Assembly (NCBI RefSeq): GCF_965218685.1
Contig: NZ_OZ244657.1
Location: 992,001-1,056,000, forward strand
Direction of reading: 5' to 3'
DNA from: Thalassobius sp965218685
GTDB taxonomy: Bacteria > Pseudomonadota > Alphaproteobacteria > Rhodobacterales > Rhodobacteraceae
Length of the DNA stretch: 64,000 nt
Shown here: positions 17,912 through 26,058 of the stretch, piece after piece
How the letters are laid out: each line of letters starts with the position of its first letter
How positions within the stretch are numbered: the first letter of the stretch is position 1
Notes under the pieces: model-generated
What the model saw: the letters and a program-made list of their open reading frames with translations, nothing else
Database searches by the model: none
Told to the model about the DNA's origin: nothing
Position numbers and translations under genes: made by a program

Positions 17912-19029
17912 TTCGCCCATGGCATCGGCTCCATCGGCGGACATTGCGTTGTCATTTCCTGCGCGCCAGAAGTGCGGCCCGCATTTTGGATGGCCAGCGT
18001 GACCTCGTTCAGGTGCAGCGCGAAATCCGAAGACAGGCGGCACGGGCGTTTGTCGCGCAAGGCCTCTAACATCTCGGCCGGACCCAGCGCAAAATTCATC
18101 GAGGCCGCCCCCCAACGCCCGACCTTGGGATGCGTGGCGCCTTTGAGTTTGATGCGGCGGCCCAGCGGGCTGTCCAGCAGGCGGCGACGGATACGCAGAC
18201 GAGGATGGAACTTCACGGCGGCCCCATTGTCCCAAGCCTTGTGCAAGGCCAGAACGCCCTTGTCGCCGATAACACGGATCTGGTGGTCATGCGGCGCAAC
18301 GATGGAACAGGTCAGCCGCGCGACCATGCCGCTTTCGAAAAACAGTGTCGCCACGGAAATGTCAGGGGCAGCATCCGCCACGTCCAGCTTGTCCGGGATC
18401 ACCGAGGCCGAGGCCGCTGTCACGGTTTGAACCGTCCCGAACATCGCGATCAGCCAGGTCAGGTAATAGCCCGCGTGCTCCAGCGTGCAGCCGACCTGAA
18501 ACTCGTCCTCATAGGGCCAGGGCGCGCCGCTTTCGCTGCGCCAGTCCTTGACTGGAGCTTGGGGAATATAGCCATCGTCCAGCTCGGCATAGATGACCCG
18601 AGGTTCCCCGGCCACCTGATCGCGCACAGCTTTGGCCAGCGTTTGCGCTGCCTCTCCCAGAACGGAACAGGGCGCCGAGGCCAGCAGCAACCCCTTGTCC
18701 TGCGCCATCTGGTGCAGCGCGCGCGCATGGGTCATATCCAGCGCCAGGGGTTTTTCCGAATAGACATGGTGGCCCGCCTGCAAACAGGCGCGGTTCACAT
18801 CGTAATGCGCAGAAGGGTTGGTCAGGTTCAGGATCACGCCGTCCGAGGGCGTGACCGTGAAAAGCTCTTCTAGGTCGTTCGCCTTGGGCACATCCCAATA
18901 GTCGCAAAAGGTCGCCAGACGCTTAGCGTTCTGATCAAAGGCGCCCAGCACCGAAATGCCCGACGCCTGTAGCGAACGCATGTACAGGTCGGCCACGAAG
19001 CCACACCCGATCAGGGTCACGCCGCTCAT
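17908..19029 (-). CDS. Gfo/Idh/MocA-family oxidoreductase
   Basis: A 373-residue NAD(P)-dependent oxidoreductase. The N-terminal Rossmann motif is VTLIGCGFVADLY and the conserved EKPLALD sits near residue 92, followed by the C-terminal alpha/beta substrate domain (DEFQVGCTLEHAGYYLTW). It resembles the second enzyme of this family in the same operon, the N-half of the fusion, but is clearly a separate, diverged copy. The ATG at 19029 is preceded by AAGGGG, which decides the start over an in-frame codon nine residues earlier. It is the first gene of the minus-strand operon, so the promoter should lie in 19030-19230, shared with the divergent WecG-type gene. Confidence 0.85.
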   Translation of the reverse strand: MSGVTLIGCGFVADLYMRSLQASGISVLGAFDQNAKRLATFCDYWDVPKANDLEELFTVTPSDGVILNLTNPSAHYDVNRACLQAGHHVYSEKPLALDMTHARALHQMAQDKGLLLASAPCSVLGEAAQTLAKAVRDQVAGEPRVIYAELDDGYIPQAPVKDWRSESGAPWPYEDEFQVGCTLEHAGYYLTWLIAMFGTVQTVTAASASVIPDKLDVADAAPDISVATLFFESGMVARLTCSIVAPHDHQIRVIGDKGVLALHKAWDNGAAVKFHPRLRIRRRLLDSPLGRRIKLKGATHPKVGRWGAASMNFALGPAEMLEALRDKRPCRLSSDFALHLNEVTLAIQNAGRTSGAQEMTTQCPPMEPMPWAK

Positions 19030-19094
19030 GCTGCGCCCCTTGCCTGTCCGTGCCACGTTCGTCCTGCCAAGGTCATTGTTTCCAAAATCGACTA

Positions 19095-19128
19095 TTTCCT
19101 GTCATTTGCTGCAAAACAGCATAGGAAA
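19095..19128. promoter_or_regulatory. Nested inverted repeat between two divergent polysaccharide genes
   Basis: Outer arms TTTCCT (19095-19100) and AGGAAA (19123-19128) enclose inner arms TGCTG (19107-19111) and CAGCA (19117-19121) around CAAAA. It lies in the 204-base gap between the oxidoreductase start (19029) and the WecG-type start (19234). The AT-rich setting and position suit an operator controlling both directions; the regulator is unknown. Confidence 0.35.
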
Positions 19129-19233
19129 ATGTCAACAGTTTGTCGCTGTTAAAGCGGTTTCGCGGAATCGCGCTGTTGCCTATCCATTCCAAGCGCGTAT
19201 TCAAGAAGCAGGTGGCCCAAACAGGAGGACTGC

Positions 19234-19989
19234 GTGGAATTTTCGATTGATCAGTACAGCCTGTCCGTCGACGTCCCCGATTGGGACACGCTGGAGCGAC
19301 TGGTTGCGGCGCGTTTTGCCGACAAGCAGGGTTTTGCCCTTGCGACTCTGAACCTGGATCATCTTGTGAAGTTGCGCTCGGACATGGATTTCCGGGCGGC
19401 CTATAAGGCGCAGGATTTTGTGGTGGCCGATGGCAATCCGATCGTTTGGATGTCGCGTTTGGCGGCGCAACCTGTAACGTTGATGCCGGGGTCGGACATG
19501 ATCTTGCCGCTGTGCCGTCTGGCCGCGCAAATGGATGTGGCTGTTGGGCTGGTGGGAACGACCGACGCGAGCCTGAAAGCCTCGGCCGAGGCGTTGATGG
19601 CCAAAGTGCCGAGTCTGCGGGTGACAACGCGGATTGCGCCCCCGTTCGGGTTCGACCCGCAGGGCGGTCAAGCGGACGAGATTTTGCGCACCCTTGAAAG
19701 CGATGGCGTTGGCCTGTGCTTCATCGCACTTGGCGCCCCCAAACAAGAACTATTCGCTGCACGGGGCCGCGTAACGGCGCCCAGCGTGGGCTTTGCCTCG
19801 ATCGGGGCGGGTCTGGATTTTCTGTCAGGCAGCCAAGTCCGTGCGCCGCGTTGGGTGCGCACCATTCAGATGGAATGGTTGTGGCGAATGCTGGAAAATC
19901 CCGGCCGCCTGTTTTTGCGCTACATGCGCTGTTTCGCGATTCTACCAGGTCATTTGCTGAAATCTTTGGCAATGCGGTGGCGCGGCTGA
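19234..19989 (+). CDS. WecG/TagA/CpsF-family glycosyltransferase (GT26)
   Basis: A 251-residue GT26 enzyme. Family hallmarks are LATLNLDHLVKLR, the VADGNPIVW segment (the DGxxxV motif), and FIALGAPKQELF (the G-x-PKQE motif), followed by FASIGAGLDFLSG and a basic RAPRWVRTIQMEWLWRML tail. Members transfer N-acetylmannosamine-type sugars to undecaprenyl-diphosphate-linked acceptors at the inner membrane. The start is a GTG at 19234 with a perfect AGGAGG six bases upstream. It probably adds an early sugar to the repeat unit made by the neighbouring enzymes. No initiating sugar transferase is seen next to it; the nearest is at 49260. Confidence 0.88.
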   Translation: MEFSIDQYSLSVDVPDWDTLERLVAARFADKQGFALATLNLDHLVKLRSDMDFRAAYKAQDFVVADGNPIVWMSRLAAQPVTLMPGSDMILPLCRLAAQMDVAVGLVGTTDASLKASAEALMAKVPSLRVTTRIAPPFGFDPQGGQADEILRTLESDGVGLCFIALGAPKQELFAARGRVTAPSVGFASIGAGLDFLSGSQVRAPRWVRTIQMEWLWRMLENPGRLFLRYMRCFAILPGHLLKSLAMRWRG

Positions 19990-20097
19990 CGTTAGGATGG
20001 CGTTTTCTTCATGCTCTCGCTGCAGGTGAAAACAGTGATTGCTAACAAAAGGTTAATGACAGAATCACGCGCACTTCCGCAGTGCGGCGTCATGAAA

Positions 20098-20125
20098 CTT
20101 TAAAAAATCTGTCAAAAATCCGTCT
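20098..20125 (+). promoter_or_regulatory. Pho-box-like direct repeats upstream of phnC
   Basis: Three hexamers spaced exactly 11 bases apart, CTTTAA (20098), CTGTCA (20109) and CCGTCT (20120), with A/T-rich spacers AAAAT between them. This is the layout of PhoB-binding sites (repeats of CTGTCA every 11 bases). The middle copy is exact and the outer two match at four of six positions. The end lies about 40 bases before the phnC start, which fits activation of phosphonate uptake under phosphate starvation. Confidence 0.6.
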
Positions 20126-20166
20126 CGGCCCGGCCCTAACTCGCTCTTTCAGAAGCGGGGTGAAGA

Positions 20167-20982
20167 ATGCTGACCATTGAAAATCTGACCAAGTCCTGGG
20201 GTGCCGTTCGGGCCGTGGATTCCGTCAATATCCAGATCGACCGTCCGATGATGATCGGCATCATTGGCGCGTCGGGTGCGGGCAAATCCACCCTATTGCG
20301 GATGCTGAACCGGCTTGAGACTCAGACCAGCGGGACCATCACTTTTGACGGTCGCGAAATCTCGGCCTTGAGGGGCGCGGATAAACGGCGCTGGCAGCGC
20401 GATTGCGCGATGATTTTCCAGCAGTTCAATCTGGTGCCGCGCATGGATGTGGTGTCCAACGTGCTGCACGGGACGCTGAACCGGCGCTCGGCTGTAGCGA
20501 CCATGTTCAACCTGTATCCGCAGGACGACATCCACCGCGCCATCGACATTCTGGATCGCCTGGGTATCGCCGCCCACGCAGCGAAACGTGCCGAGGCCCT
20601 TTCGGGGGGGCAGCAACAGCGCGTCGCGATTGCCCGCGCAATCATGCAAGACCCCAAGATCGTTCTGGCGGACGAGCCCATTGCCAGCCTGGACCCTATG
20701 AATGCCCAGATCGTCATGGACGACCTGCGCCGCATTCATGACGAGGACGGCCGCATGGTGATCGCCAACCTGCACACTTTGGACACTGCCCGCCGCTATT
20801 GCGACCGCGTCATCGGGATGCGCGCCGGCCGGATCGTGTTTGACGGAACTCCTGCGCAGCTGACCACTGGCGTCGCGCGGGACATCTATGGCGCGGATGC
20901 CTCGTTTTCCGAGGCCGCGACCAGCACCAGCATCGAAACGCTGGACCGCCACACTCGGGCGGACCTGGCCGAAACGGCCTGA
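20167..20982 (+). CDS. phnC: Phosphonate ABC transporter ATP-binding protein PhnC
   Basis: A 271-residue ABC ATPase that powers phosphonate import. It has Walker A GASGAGKST, the signature ALSGGQQQRVAIARA, Walker B IVLADEPIASLD and the switch His in ANLHTLD. The 30-residue tail after the core is typical of PhnC. It is the first gene of phnC-phnD-phnE1-phnE2-hexapeptide transferase on the plus strand. A Pho-box-like repeat lies just upstream, so induction by phosphate limitation is likely. The ATG at 20167 is preceded by GGGGTGAAG. Confidence 0.95.
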   Translation: MLTIENLTKSWGAVRAVDSVNIQIDRPMMIGIIGASGAGKSTLLRMLNRLETQTSGTITFDGREISALRGADKRRWQRDCAMIFQQFNLVPRMDVVSNVLHGTLNRRSAVATMFNLYPQDDIHRAIDILDRLGIAAHAAKRAEALSGGQQQRVAIARAIMQDPKIVLADEPIASLDPMNAQIVMDDLRRIHDEDGRMVIANLHTLDTARRYCDRVIGMRAGRIVFDGTPAQLTTGVARDIYGADASFSEAATSTSIETLDRHTRADLAETA

Positions 20983-21021
20983 CCTTATCCAACCAGACTT
21001 CATCCTAATCGGAGAGAGACG

Positions 21022-21924
21022 ATGAAAAAACTGATTGCTGCCGTTCTGGCAACCACCGCCCTGACCAGCCCGGTCATGGCAGACGAAATCAAAGAATTCC
21101 GCATCGGTATCCTGGGTGGTGAAAACGCCCAAGACCGTCTGAACAGCAACGAATGCCTGCGCGAAAAAACCGAATCCCTGCTGGGTGTCGAAACCAAGCT
21201 GTTCGCCCCTGCTGATTACAACGGCGTGATCCAGGGCCTGCTGGGCGGCACCATCGACGCGGCCTGGCTGGGCGCATCGGGTTATGCCAAAACCTTCCTG
21301 TCCGACCCCGAAGCGGTCGAGCCGATCCTGGTCAAAGTGAACCTGGACGGTGGCTATGGCTACTACTCGGTTGGCTTCGCCCGCAAGGACAGCGGCATCA
21401 AATCGCTGGACGACATGAAGGGCAAAGTCTTTGGCTTTGGTGACCCGAACTCGACCTCGGGCTTCCTGATCCCCTCGATCGAGATCCCCCAGGCGACCGG
21501 CGCAACCATGACCTCGGGTGATTACTTCGGCGAAGTGAAATTCACTGGCGGTCACGAGCAGACCATCGTTGCCGTGAACAACGGCGACGTTGACGCCGGT
21601 GTGACCTGGGCCGACGGTCTGGGCGAATGGGAAGACGGCTTCAGCTCGGGCGCGCTGCGCAAAGCTGTGGACGCCGGCCTGGTCGACATGAACGACCTGG
21701 TACAGATCTGGCAGTCCAAGCCGATCCCCGAAGGCCCCTTTGTTGTCCGCAAAGACCTGCCCGAAAACGTGAAAGTCAAATTCACCGGCCTGCTGGCCTC
21801 GCTGAAGTCGATGGACGAAGACTGCGCATACGGCGTTCTGCAGGGTGACGCGAAAGGCTTCATGCCGATCACTCACGACGCCTACGAAGTCATCATCGAA
21901 GCACGTAAGCTGAAGTCCAACTAA
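21022..21924 (+). CDS. phnD: Phosphonate ABC transporter substrate-binding protein PhnD
   Basis: A 300-residue periplasmic binding protein. The N-terminus is a classic Sec signal peptide (MKKLIAAVLATTAL, cleavage after about residue 20, VMA/DE). The mature protein begins with IKEFRIGILGGENAQDR and shows GSSGYAKT-like ligand-loop sequence (WLGASGYAK) and the FGFGDPNSTSGFLIP hinge typical of PhnD. It captures phosphonates such as 2-aminoethylphosphonate and hands them to the PhnE permeases. A strong ribosome site (GGAGAGAG) precedes the start, and a stable hairpin follows the stop, consistent with higher expression than the permease genes. Codon use in this gene is noticeably more biased than in its neighbours, as expected for an abundant protein. 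Confidence 0.95.
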   Translation: MKKLIAAVLATTALTSPVMADEIKEFRIGILGGENAQDRLNSNECLREKTESLLGVETKLFAPADYNGVIQGLLGGTIDAAWLGASGYAKTFLSDPEAVEPILVKVNLDGGYGYYSVGFARKDSGIKSLDDMKGKVFGFGDPNSTSGFLIPSIEIPQATGATMTSGDYFGEVKFTGGHEQTIVAVNNGDVDAGVTWADGLGEWEDGFSSGALRKAVDAGLVDMNDLVQIWQSKPIPEGPFVVRKDLPENVKVKFTGLLASLKSMDEDCAYGVLQGDAKGFMPITHDAYEVIIEARKLKSN

Positions 21925-21940
21925 GCTGACCGCTTTTGCG

Positions 21941-21966
21941 CAGGCCCCGCACCATCGCGGGGCCTG
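21941..21966 (+). terminator. Intra-operon hairpin between phnD and phnE
   Basis: A perfect 10-base stem, CAGGCCCCGC (21941-21950) and GCGGGGCCTG (21957-21966), around the loop ACCATC, 17 bases after the phnD stop and followed by TTGCTTTG. It is either a leaky terminator or an mRNA-stabilising hairpin that leaves more phnCD than phnE message, as is common after binding-protein genes. Confidence 0.7.
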
Positions 21967-21989
21967 TTGCTTTGCCCAAAGGTTCTCAT

Positions 21990-22868
21990 ATGGCTGACAT
22001 CACTGACCACACCCCCATTTCGGAGGTGCGCGATTCCTACATGGAATTGACGCGTCGCAAGCGCCTGTACACTGCCATCATGCTGACCATTTTCGTGGCT
22101 CTGATGGTGTCGGGCTTTATGTTGGCCGACGACCGCAACGCGGGTGGGTTCTGGTCGGGCCTGCACCGGTTATTCGATTTTCCGGCCGAGGTTCTGGGCG
22201 AAGCCAGCGAAAAATTGACCGAGCTGCCCGGCCATTTCGTGAAATTCTTCCCCTCTTTGATCGAGACGATCAACATCGCGGGGGCTTCGACGCTGATCGG
22301 GGCGTTGTTCGCGATCGTGCTGTCTCTGCTTTCGACCCGTGGGCTGGCGCGCTGGCCGCGTCTGATCCCGGTGTTTCGCCGGACCATGGACATCACCCGT
22401 GCCATGCCAGAAATCGTGATCGCCCTTGTGCTGATCTTCATTCTGGGCGGCGGGCCTGTGCCGGCGATGATCGCGATTGCCTTCCATACCTCTGGTGCGC
22501 TGGGCAAGCTGTTTTCCGAGGTCAATGAAAACGCCAGCCTGAAGCCGGTCGAAGGGTTGCAATCCGTGGGCGCTGGTTGGGTGCAGCGGATGACACTGGG
22601 CGTGATCCCGCAAGTGTCCCCGAACTATCTGTCCTATGCCCTGCTGCGGTTCGAGATCAACATCCGCGCTTCGGCCATCCTTGGCTTCGTGGGCGCCGGC
22701 GGCATCGGGTACGACCTGAAAAACGCAATGAGCTGGGGCAAGGGCCAGTATGACGAGGCCGCGGCGATTTTCATCCTGCTGTTCGGCGCGATTGTCGTGG
22801 TGGATCAGCTGTCCTCGGTTCTGCGTCATCGCCTGACACACGGCGCCAAGCTGGAGGTGGTTCTATGA
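21990..22868 (+). CDS. phnE: Phosphonate ABC transporter permease PhnE (short form)
   Basis: A 292-residue inner-membrane permease. After a cytoplasmic N-terminus, a membrane helix (about residues 31-48) and several more follow. The coupling loop that contacts PhnC lies around FSEVNENASLKPVEGLQSVGA, in the EAA-loop position, and GAGGIGYDL is conserved in the family. I chose the ATG at 21990 (MADITDHTP) rather than an earlier in-frame codon at 21936, which would run through the hairpin after phnD. Its stop overlaps the second permease gene by four bases. It probably forms a heterodimer with that second permease. Confidence 0.92.
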   Translation: MADITDHTPISEVRDSYMELTRRKRLYTAIMLTIFVALMVSGFMLADDRNAGGFWSGLHRLFDFPAEVLGEASEKLTELPGHFVKFFPSLIETINIAGASTLIGALFAIVLSLLSTRGLARWPRLIPVFRRTMDITRAMPEIVIALVLIFILGGGPVPAMIAIAFHTSGALGKLFSEVNENASLKPVEGLQSVGAGWVQRMTLGVIPQVSPNYLSYALLRFEINIRASAILGFVGAGGIGYDLKNAMSWGKGQYDEAAAIFILLFGAIVVVDQLSSVLRHRLTHGAKLEVVL

Positions 22869-24166
22869 CCATGACCTCAATTGAAACTATGGGTCTGAAG
22901 GCCGGGGCCAACACCCTGTTTTTGAAAAAACGCCTGATGGCCTTTGGTCTGCCTGTCCTGGTGCTGGCCTATCTGACCTATATCTTCTTTTCCTTCGATA
23001 TTCCCGGACTGGCCGAACGCGCCAACCTGGACAATGGCAAAACCCTGATCCGAGACAGCTATAGCTATAAAACCCACGTCACGCGGGACAACCGCTCGGG
23101 GCAGATGAGCTATGCCATTGAGGGCGAGCGCAAGGGGACTTATCCCGATGGCGAGCATCCCGCGTGGGTGCAGCCCGGCGCCGATCGGATCCTGGTCGAT
23201 CTGGGCGGAGGCGACACGGTGGTGCTATCTGATGCAGGGGTCGAGGTGACGCTTGCCTCGGGTTATGCGTTTACCGCCCAGCCTGGCCGCAGCGGGGTAA
23301 ATGCCGTTTTGCCCGAGGGCGCGCCTGACACGATCAGCGGTACGAAAAACCGGCTGGTGGTAACCAACCCCGGCAACCGCATCACCATCACGCGCAACCG
23401 GACCGAGCTGTATCGTTATGCCTTCGGGTGGGAGCTGTTCTTCTTCACGCTTGACAGTGACTATCACGGTATGGGGCTGGGCGAACTGGCCAACCGCGCC
23501 ATGTCAGGCGAGGCAGGCAAGATCGTCAGCGATTTCTGGAACAATAAGATGTGGCGCCACGGGGACGTCGTTTGGGCCCTGTTCGAAACAATCCTGATGG
23601 CTTTCCTAGGCACTATGGGTGCGGCCATTGTCGCGCTGCCGCTGGCCTTTTTGGCTGCCAAAAACTTTACACCACTGCTGATTTTGCGCGGTGCCGCGCG
23701 CCGTCTGTTCGATTTCTTCCGCGGCGTGGACGCGCTGATCTGGACCATCGTTCTGGCACGGGCCTTCGGTCCCGGCCCGCTGACAGGGGCGCTGGCGATC
23801 CTGATCACCGACACGGGCACCTTCGGCAAACTGTTTTCCGAGGCGTTGGAGAACGTCGATGACAAGCAGATCGAGGGCATCCAGTCCACCGGGGCCAAGC
23901 CCTTGCAGCGCTATCGCTTTGGAGTGATCCCGCAGATCACACCGGTGCTGCTAAGCCAGGTCCTGTACTATCTGGAATCCAACACCCGCAGCGCCACCAT
24001 CATCGGTGCCATCACCGGGGGCGGCATCGGCCTGTTGCTGACCCAAGCCATGATTACCCAGAAAGACTGGGAGGAAGTCAGCTATTACATCGTGCTGATC
24101 GTCCTTATGGTGATGCTGATGGACTGGGTGTCGGGTATGCTGCGCCGTCGCCTGATCAAGGGGTAA
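22865..24166 (+). CDS. phnE: Phosphonate ABC transporter permease PhnE (long form)
   Basis: A 433-residue permease paralogous to the one before it. One N-terminal helix (about residues 26-46) is followed by about 150 residues with no membrane helix, predicted periplasmic, that the short form lacks. The normal permease core then follows, with the coupling loop near FSEALENVDDKQIEGIQSTGA and the GAITGGGIGLLL motif. Long and short PhnE pairs are a recurring feature of alphaproteobacterial phosphonate importers. The start overlaps the upstream stop as ATGA. The role of the periplasmic insert is unknown; contact with PhnD is a reasonable guess. Confidence 0.92.
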   Translation: MTMTSIETMGLKAGANTLFLKKRLMAFGLPVLVLAYLTYIFFSFDIPGLAERANLDNGKTLIRDSYSYKTHVTRDNRSGQMSYAIEGERKGTYPDGEHPAWVQPGADRILVDLGGGDTVVLSDAGVEVTLASGYAFTAQPGRSGVNAVLPEGAPDTISGTKNRLVVTNPGNRITITRNRTELYRYAFGWELFFFTLDSDYHGMGLGELANRAMSGEAGKIVSDFWNNKMWRHGDVVWALFETILMAFLGTMGAAIVALPLAFLAAKNFTPLLILRGAARRLFDFFRGVDALIWTIVLARAFGPGPLTGALAILITDTGTFGKLFSEALENVDDKQIEGIQSTGAKPLQRYRFGVIPQITPVLLSQVLYYLESNTRSATIIGAITGGGIGLLLTQAMITQKDWEEVSYYIVLIVLMVMLMDWVSGMLRRRLIKG

Positions 24167-24169
24167 GCA

Positions 24170-24784
24170 ATGACCAGACTAAGCGCGGACAAGCCGTTTC
24201 TGCACCCGGATGTGGACCTGAACAACGTCACCTTTGGCCGCTATTGCGAGGTGGGCAAAGGCAGCCGGATCGGCCACACACATATGGATGACTATTCCTA
24301 TTGCGATCGCTACGCCGACATCGCCAACGCCCAGATCGGCAAGTTCGCAAACATCGCCAGCTTTACCCGCATCGGCGCGACGGACCACCCGATGGAGCGC
24401 GCCAGCCTTCACCATTTCCTGTACCGCAGCCCCGACTATTTCGAAGGTGCCGAGCTGGATGACGCGTTCTTTGCGCAACGCCATGCGCGCACAGCGACTA
24501 TTGGGCATGACACCTGGATCGGGCACAATGCCCAGATCAAACCCGAGGTGACTGTTGGGCATGGTGCCGTTGTGGCCTCGGGCTCGGTCGTGACCAAGGA
24601 TGTTCCCCCCTATATGATCGTCGCTGGCATTCCGGCCAAGCCCCTGCGCGCGCGGTTCCCTGACAAAGTGGCCCGGCGGATGATGGACCTTGCTTGGTGG
24701 GATTGGGATCACGACCGCCTGCACGCGTCGCTGGACGACTTTCGCACCCTCAGCGCCGAGGCATTCTTGGAAAAGTACGGGTAG
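24170..24784 (+). CDS. Hexapeptide-repeat acyltransferase of the phosphonate cluster
   Basis: A 204-residue left-handed beta-helix transferase with hexapeptide repeats (VTFGRYCEVGKGSRIG, IGHDTWIGHNAQIKPEV, VGHGAVVASGSVVTKDV) and a PPYMIVAGIPAKPLR closing motif. It matches the group of xenobiotic-acetyltransferase-like proteins found in phosphonate operons, which may acetylate aminoalkylphosphonates before C-P cleavage as PhnO does elsewhere; here that is inference. It starts three bases after the long phnE stop and is the last gene of the uptake operon. No PhnO-type GNAT gene is visible in the window, so it may fill that place. Confidence 0.85.
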   Translation: MTRLSADKPFLHPDVDLNNVTFGRYCEVGKGSRIGHTHMDDYSYCDRYADIANAQIGKFANIASFTRIGATDHPMERASLHHFLYRSPDYFEGAELDDAFFAQRHARTATIGHDTWIGHNAQIKPEVTVGHGAVVASGSVVTKDVPPYMIVAGIPAKPLRARFPDKVARRMMDLAWWDWDHDRLHASLDDFRTLSAEAFLEKYG

Positions 24785-24801
24785 CGCGCCCTTTGCGCTA
24801 C
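24781..24801. terminator. Short inverted repeat between convergent phn genes
   Basis: GTAGCGC (24781-24787) and GCGCTAC (24795-24801) form a 7-base stem over a 7-base loop that covers the stop codons of both convergent genes. It could act as a two-way terminator, but no strong T-run follows on either strand. Confidence 0.4.
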
Positions 24802-25979
24802 TCGGCGGCCATCCGCAGCGGTTGCTCGGCGTGGATGAAACGGCGCGCGGCCTCGCCAGACAGGAAGGACAGGCGGCCCCCGGCGATAGTGGCCTCGACC
24901 GCGTGGGTGGCCTTGTTCACAACCACCAGATCCGCGCGTTTGCCATAATCGATAACACCGCGATCCGTCAGGCGCATGATCTGCGCAGGGTTGGCCGAGA
25001 TCAGCGCCCACGCACGCGGCAGGGTCAGCACACCTTCTTCGACCAGGGCAAAGGCCGCGCGGGCCAGTGAGGGATAGAAATAGTCAGACACCAGGGCGGT
25101 CACCAACCGATCGCGGATCAACTGGGTCGCGGGGACGTTGCCGGATTGCGAGCCGCCACGCACCACGTTGGGGGCGCCCATCAGCACCGGATCGCTCATT
25201 GCGCGGGCTGCTGCTGCCGGGCCGCGGGCCGTTGGGAATTCACAGATACGAGCGCCGATCATCGCATAGCTTTCGCGGGTTTCAGCATCAGGGTCGTCAT
25301 GCGAGCCATATTGCACGCCCATCGCGTCGAAAGATTCGGCCAGCCGGCACAGATGGCGCGGGACCTGCGGAGCCTGGGCCAAGGTGTCCTTGACCAGTTG
25401 CAGGTACTCTTGGGGAGATTTCCCCGCACGGTGCGCCCATTCCGTCAGCTCGGCGGGCCGGGCAAGGGTGATTTCCTCGGCCTGATCCAGATGGTTGTTA
25501 AAGACCACGTAGTCCAGTTTGTGTTTGCGCACGGCAGCCAGAAGACGCTCGCCCGTGTCGACCATGTGGGTTTCGTAACGAAGCTGCACGCGCAGGTCGG
25601 TCAGCGACTGAGGGCGATAGGCAGCCACGGCATCCAGCAGCTTTTCAGCGTAATCGGGGCTGCGAATACCGCCCTCCCACGACCAGCTTTGCGCCAGCCA
25701 AGCGGTGGTCACGCCGTTGGCGGCGGCCTCGCGGTCAGTGTTCTGCAGCCCGGTGACCAGGGGAAATTGCGCCAGGGGACGAGGGGCGATGTGTCGTTCG
25801 AATGCATCGCCGTGCAGGTCGATGATACCGGGCAGCACGTAGTAACCGGACAGATCGACCGCCGGGAAGGGACCTTTCGAAATGCGGCCGTCCTCGATCA
25901 CGATCGAGCGGTCCTGCATTTCCTGCTCGCGCAGGATCGTAGCGCCGGTCAGGCGTACGGGGGGAAGGATACGTGTCAT
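24798..25979 (-). CDS. phnM: PhnM-family amidohydrolase, second copy
   Basis: A 393-residue amidohydrolase of the PhnM family (alpha-D-ribose 1-methylphosphonate 5-triphosphate diphosphohydrolase). Metal-site motifs are DLHGDAFERH (about residues 54-63), NNHLDQA and GSHDDPDAETRESY; MGAPNVVRGGSQSGNV is the family signature near the C-terminal third. It differs from the copy at 32579, which has ELHTDNLERH. Two PhnM copies in one cluster suggest either different alkyl-phosphonate substrates or a paralogue working with phnF on the same strand. Start ATG 25979; the 10-base inverted repeat at 25993-26021 lies just upstream. Confidence 0.88.
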   Translation of the reverse strand: MTRILPPVRLTGATILREQEMQDRSIVIEDGRISKGPFPAVDLSGYYVLPGIIDLHGDAFERHIAPRPLAQFPLVTGLQNTDREAAANGVTTAWLAQSWSWEGGIRSPDYAEKLLDAVAAYRPQSLTDLRVQLRYETHMVDTGERLLAAVRKHKLDYVVFNNHLDQAEEITLARPAELTEWAHRAGKSPQEYLQLVKDTLAQAPQVPRHLCRLAESFDAMGVQYGSHDDPDAETRESYAMIGARICEFPTARGPAAAARAMSDPVLMGAPNVVRGGSQSGNVPATQLIRDRLVTALVSDYFYPSLARAAFALVEEGVLTLPRAWALISANPAQIMRLTDRGVIDYGKRADLVVVNKATHAVEATIAGGRLSFLSGEAARRFIHAEQPLRMAAE

Positions 25980-25992
25980 GGCGGTATGCTCT

Positions 25993-26021
25993 GCCTAAAA
26001 CGGTTTTGTTGCGTTTTAGGC
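25993..26021. promoter_or_regulatory. Perfect 10-base inverted repeat upstream of the second phnM
   Basis: GCCTAAAACG (25993-26002) and CGTTTTAGGC (26012-26021) are exact reverse complements separated by 9 bases, 13 bases upstream of the PhnM-like start and about 40 bases beyond the phnF stop. Without a T-run on the minus strand it looks more like an operator or an mRNA leader hairpin than a terminator. Its sequence differs from the PhnF-type site before phnG. Confidence 0.5.
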
Positions 26022-26058
26022 GGGTTGCGTGTCGCGGATGTGACAAATGCCCTTGTTT

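Noticed and set aside
17912..18235. Longer start for the epimerase gene
   Set aside because: Reads antisense-like composition inside the preceding gene; the ATGA overlap at 17911 gives a normal N-terminus.
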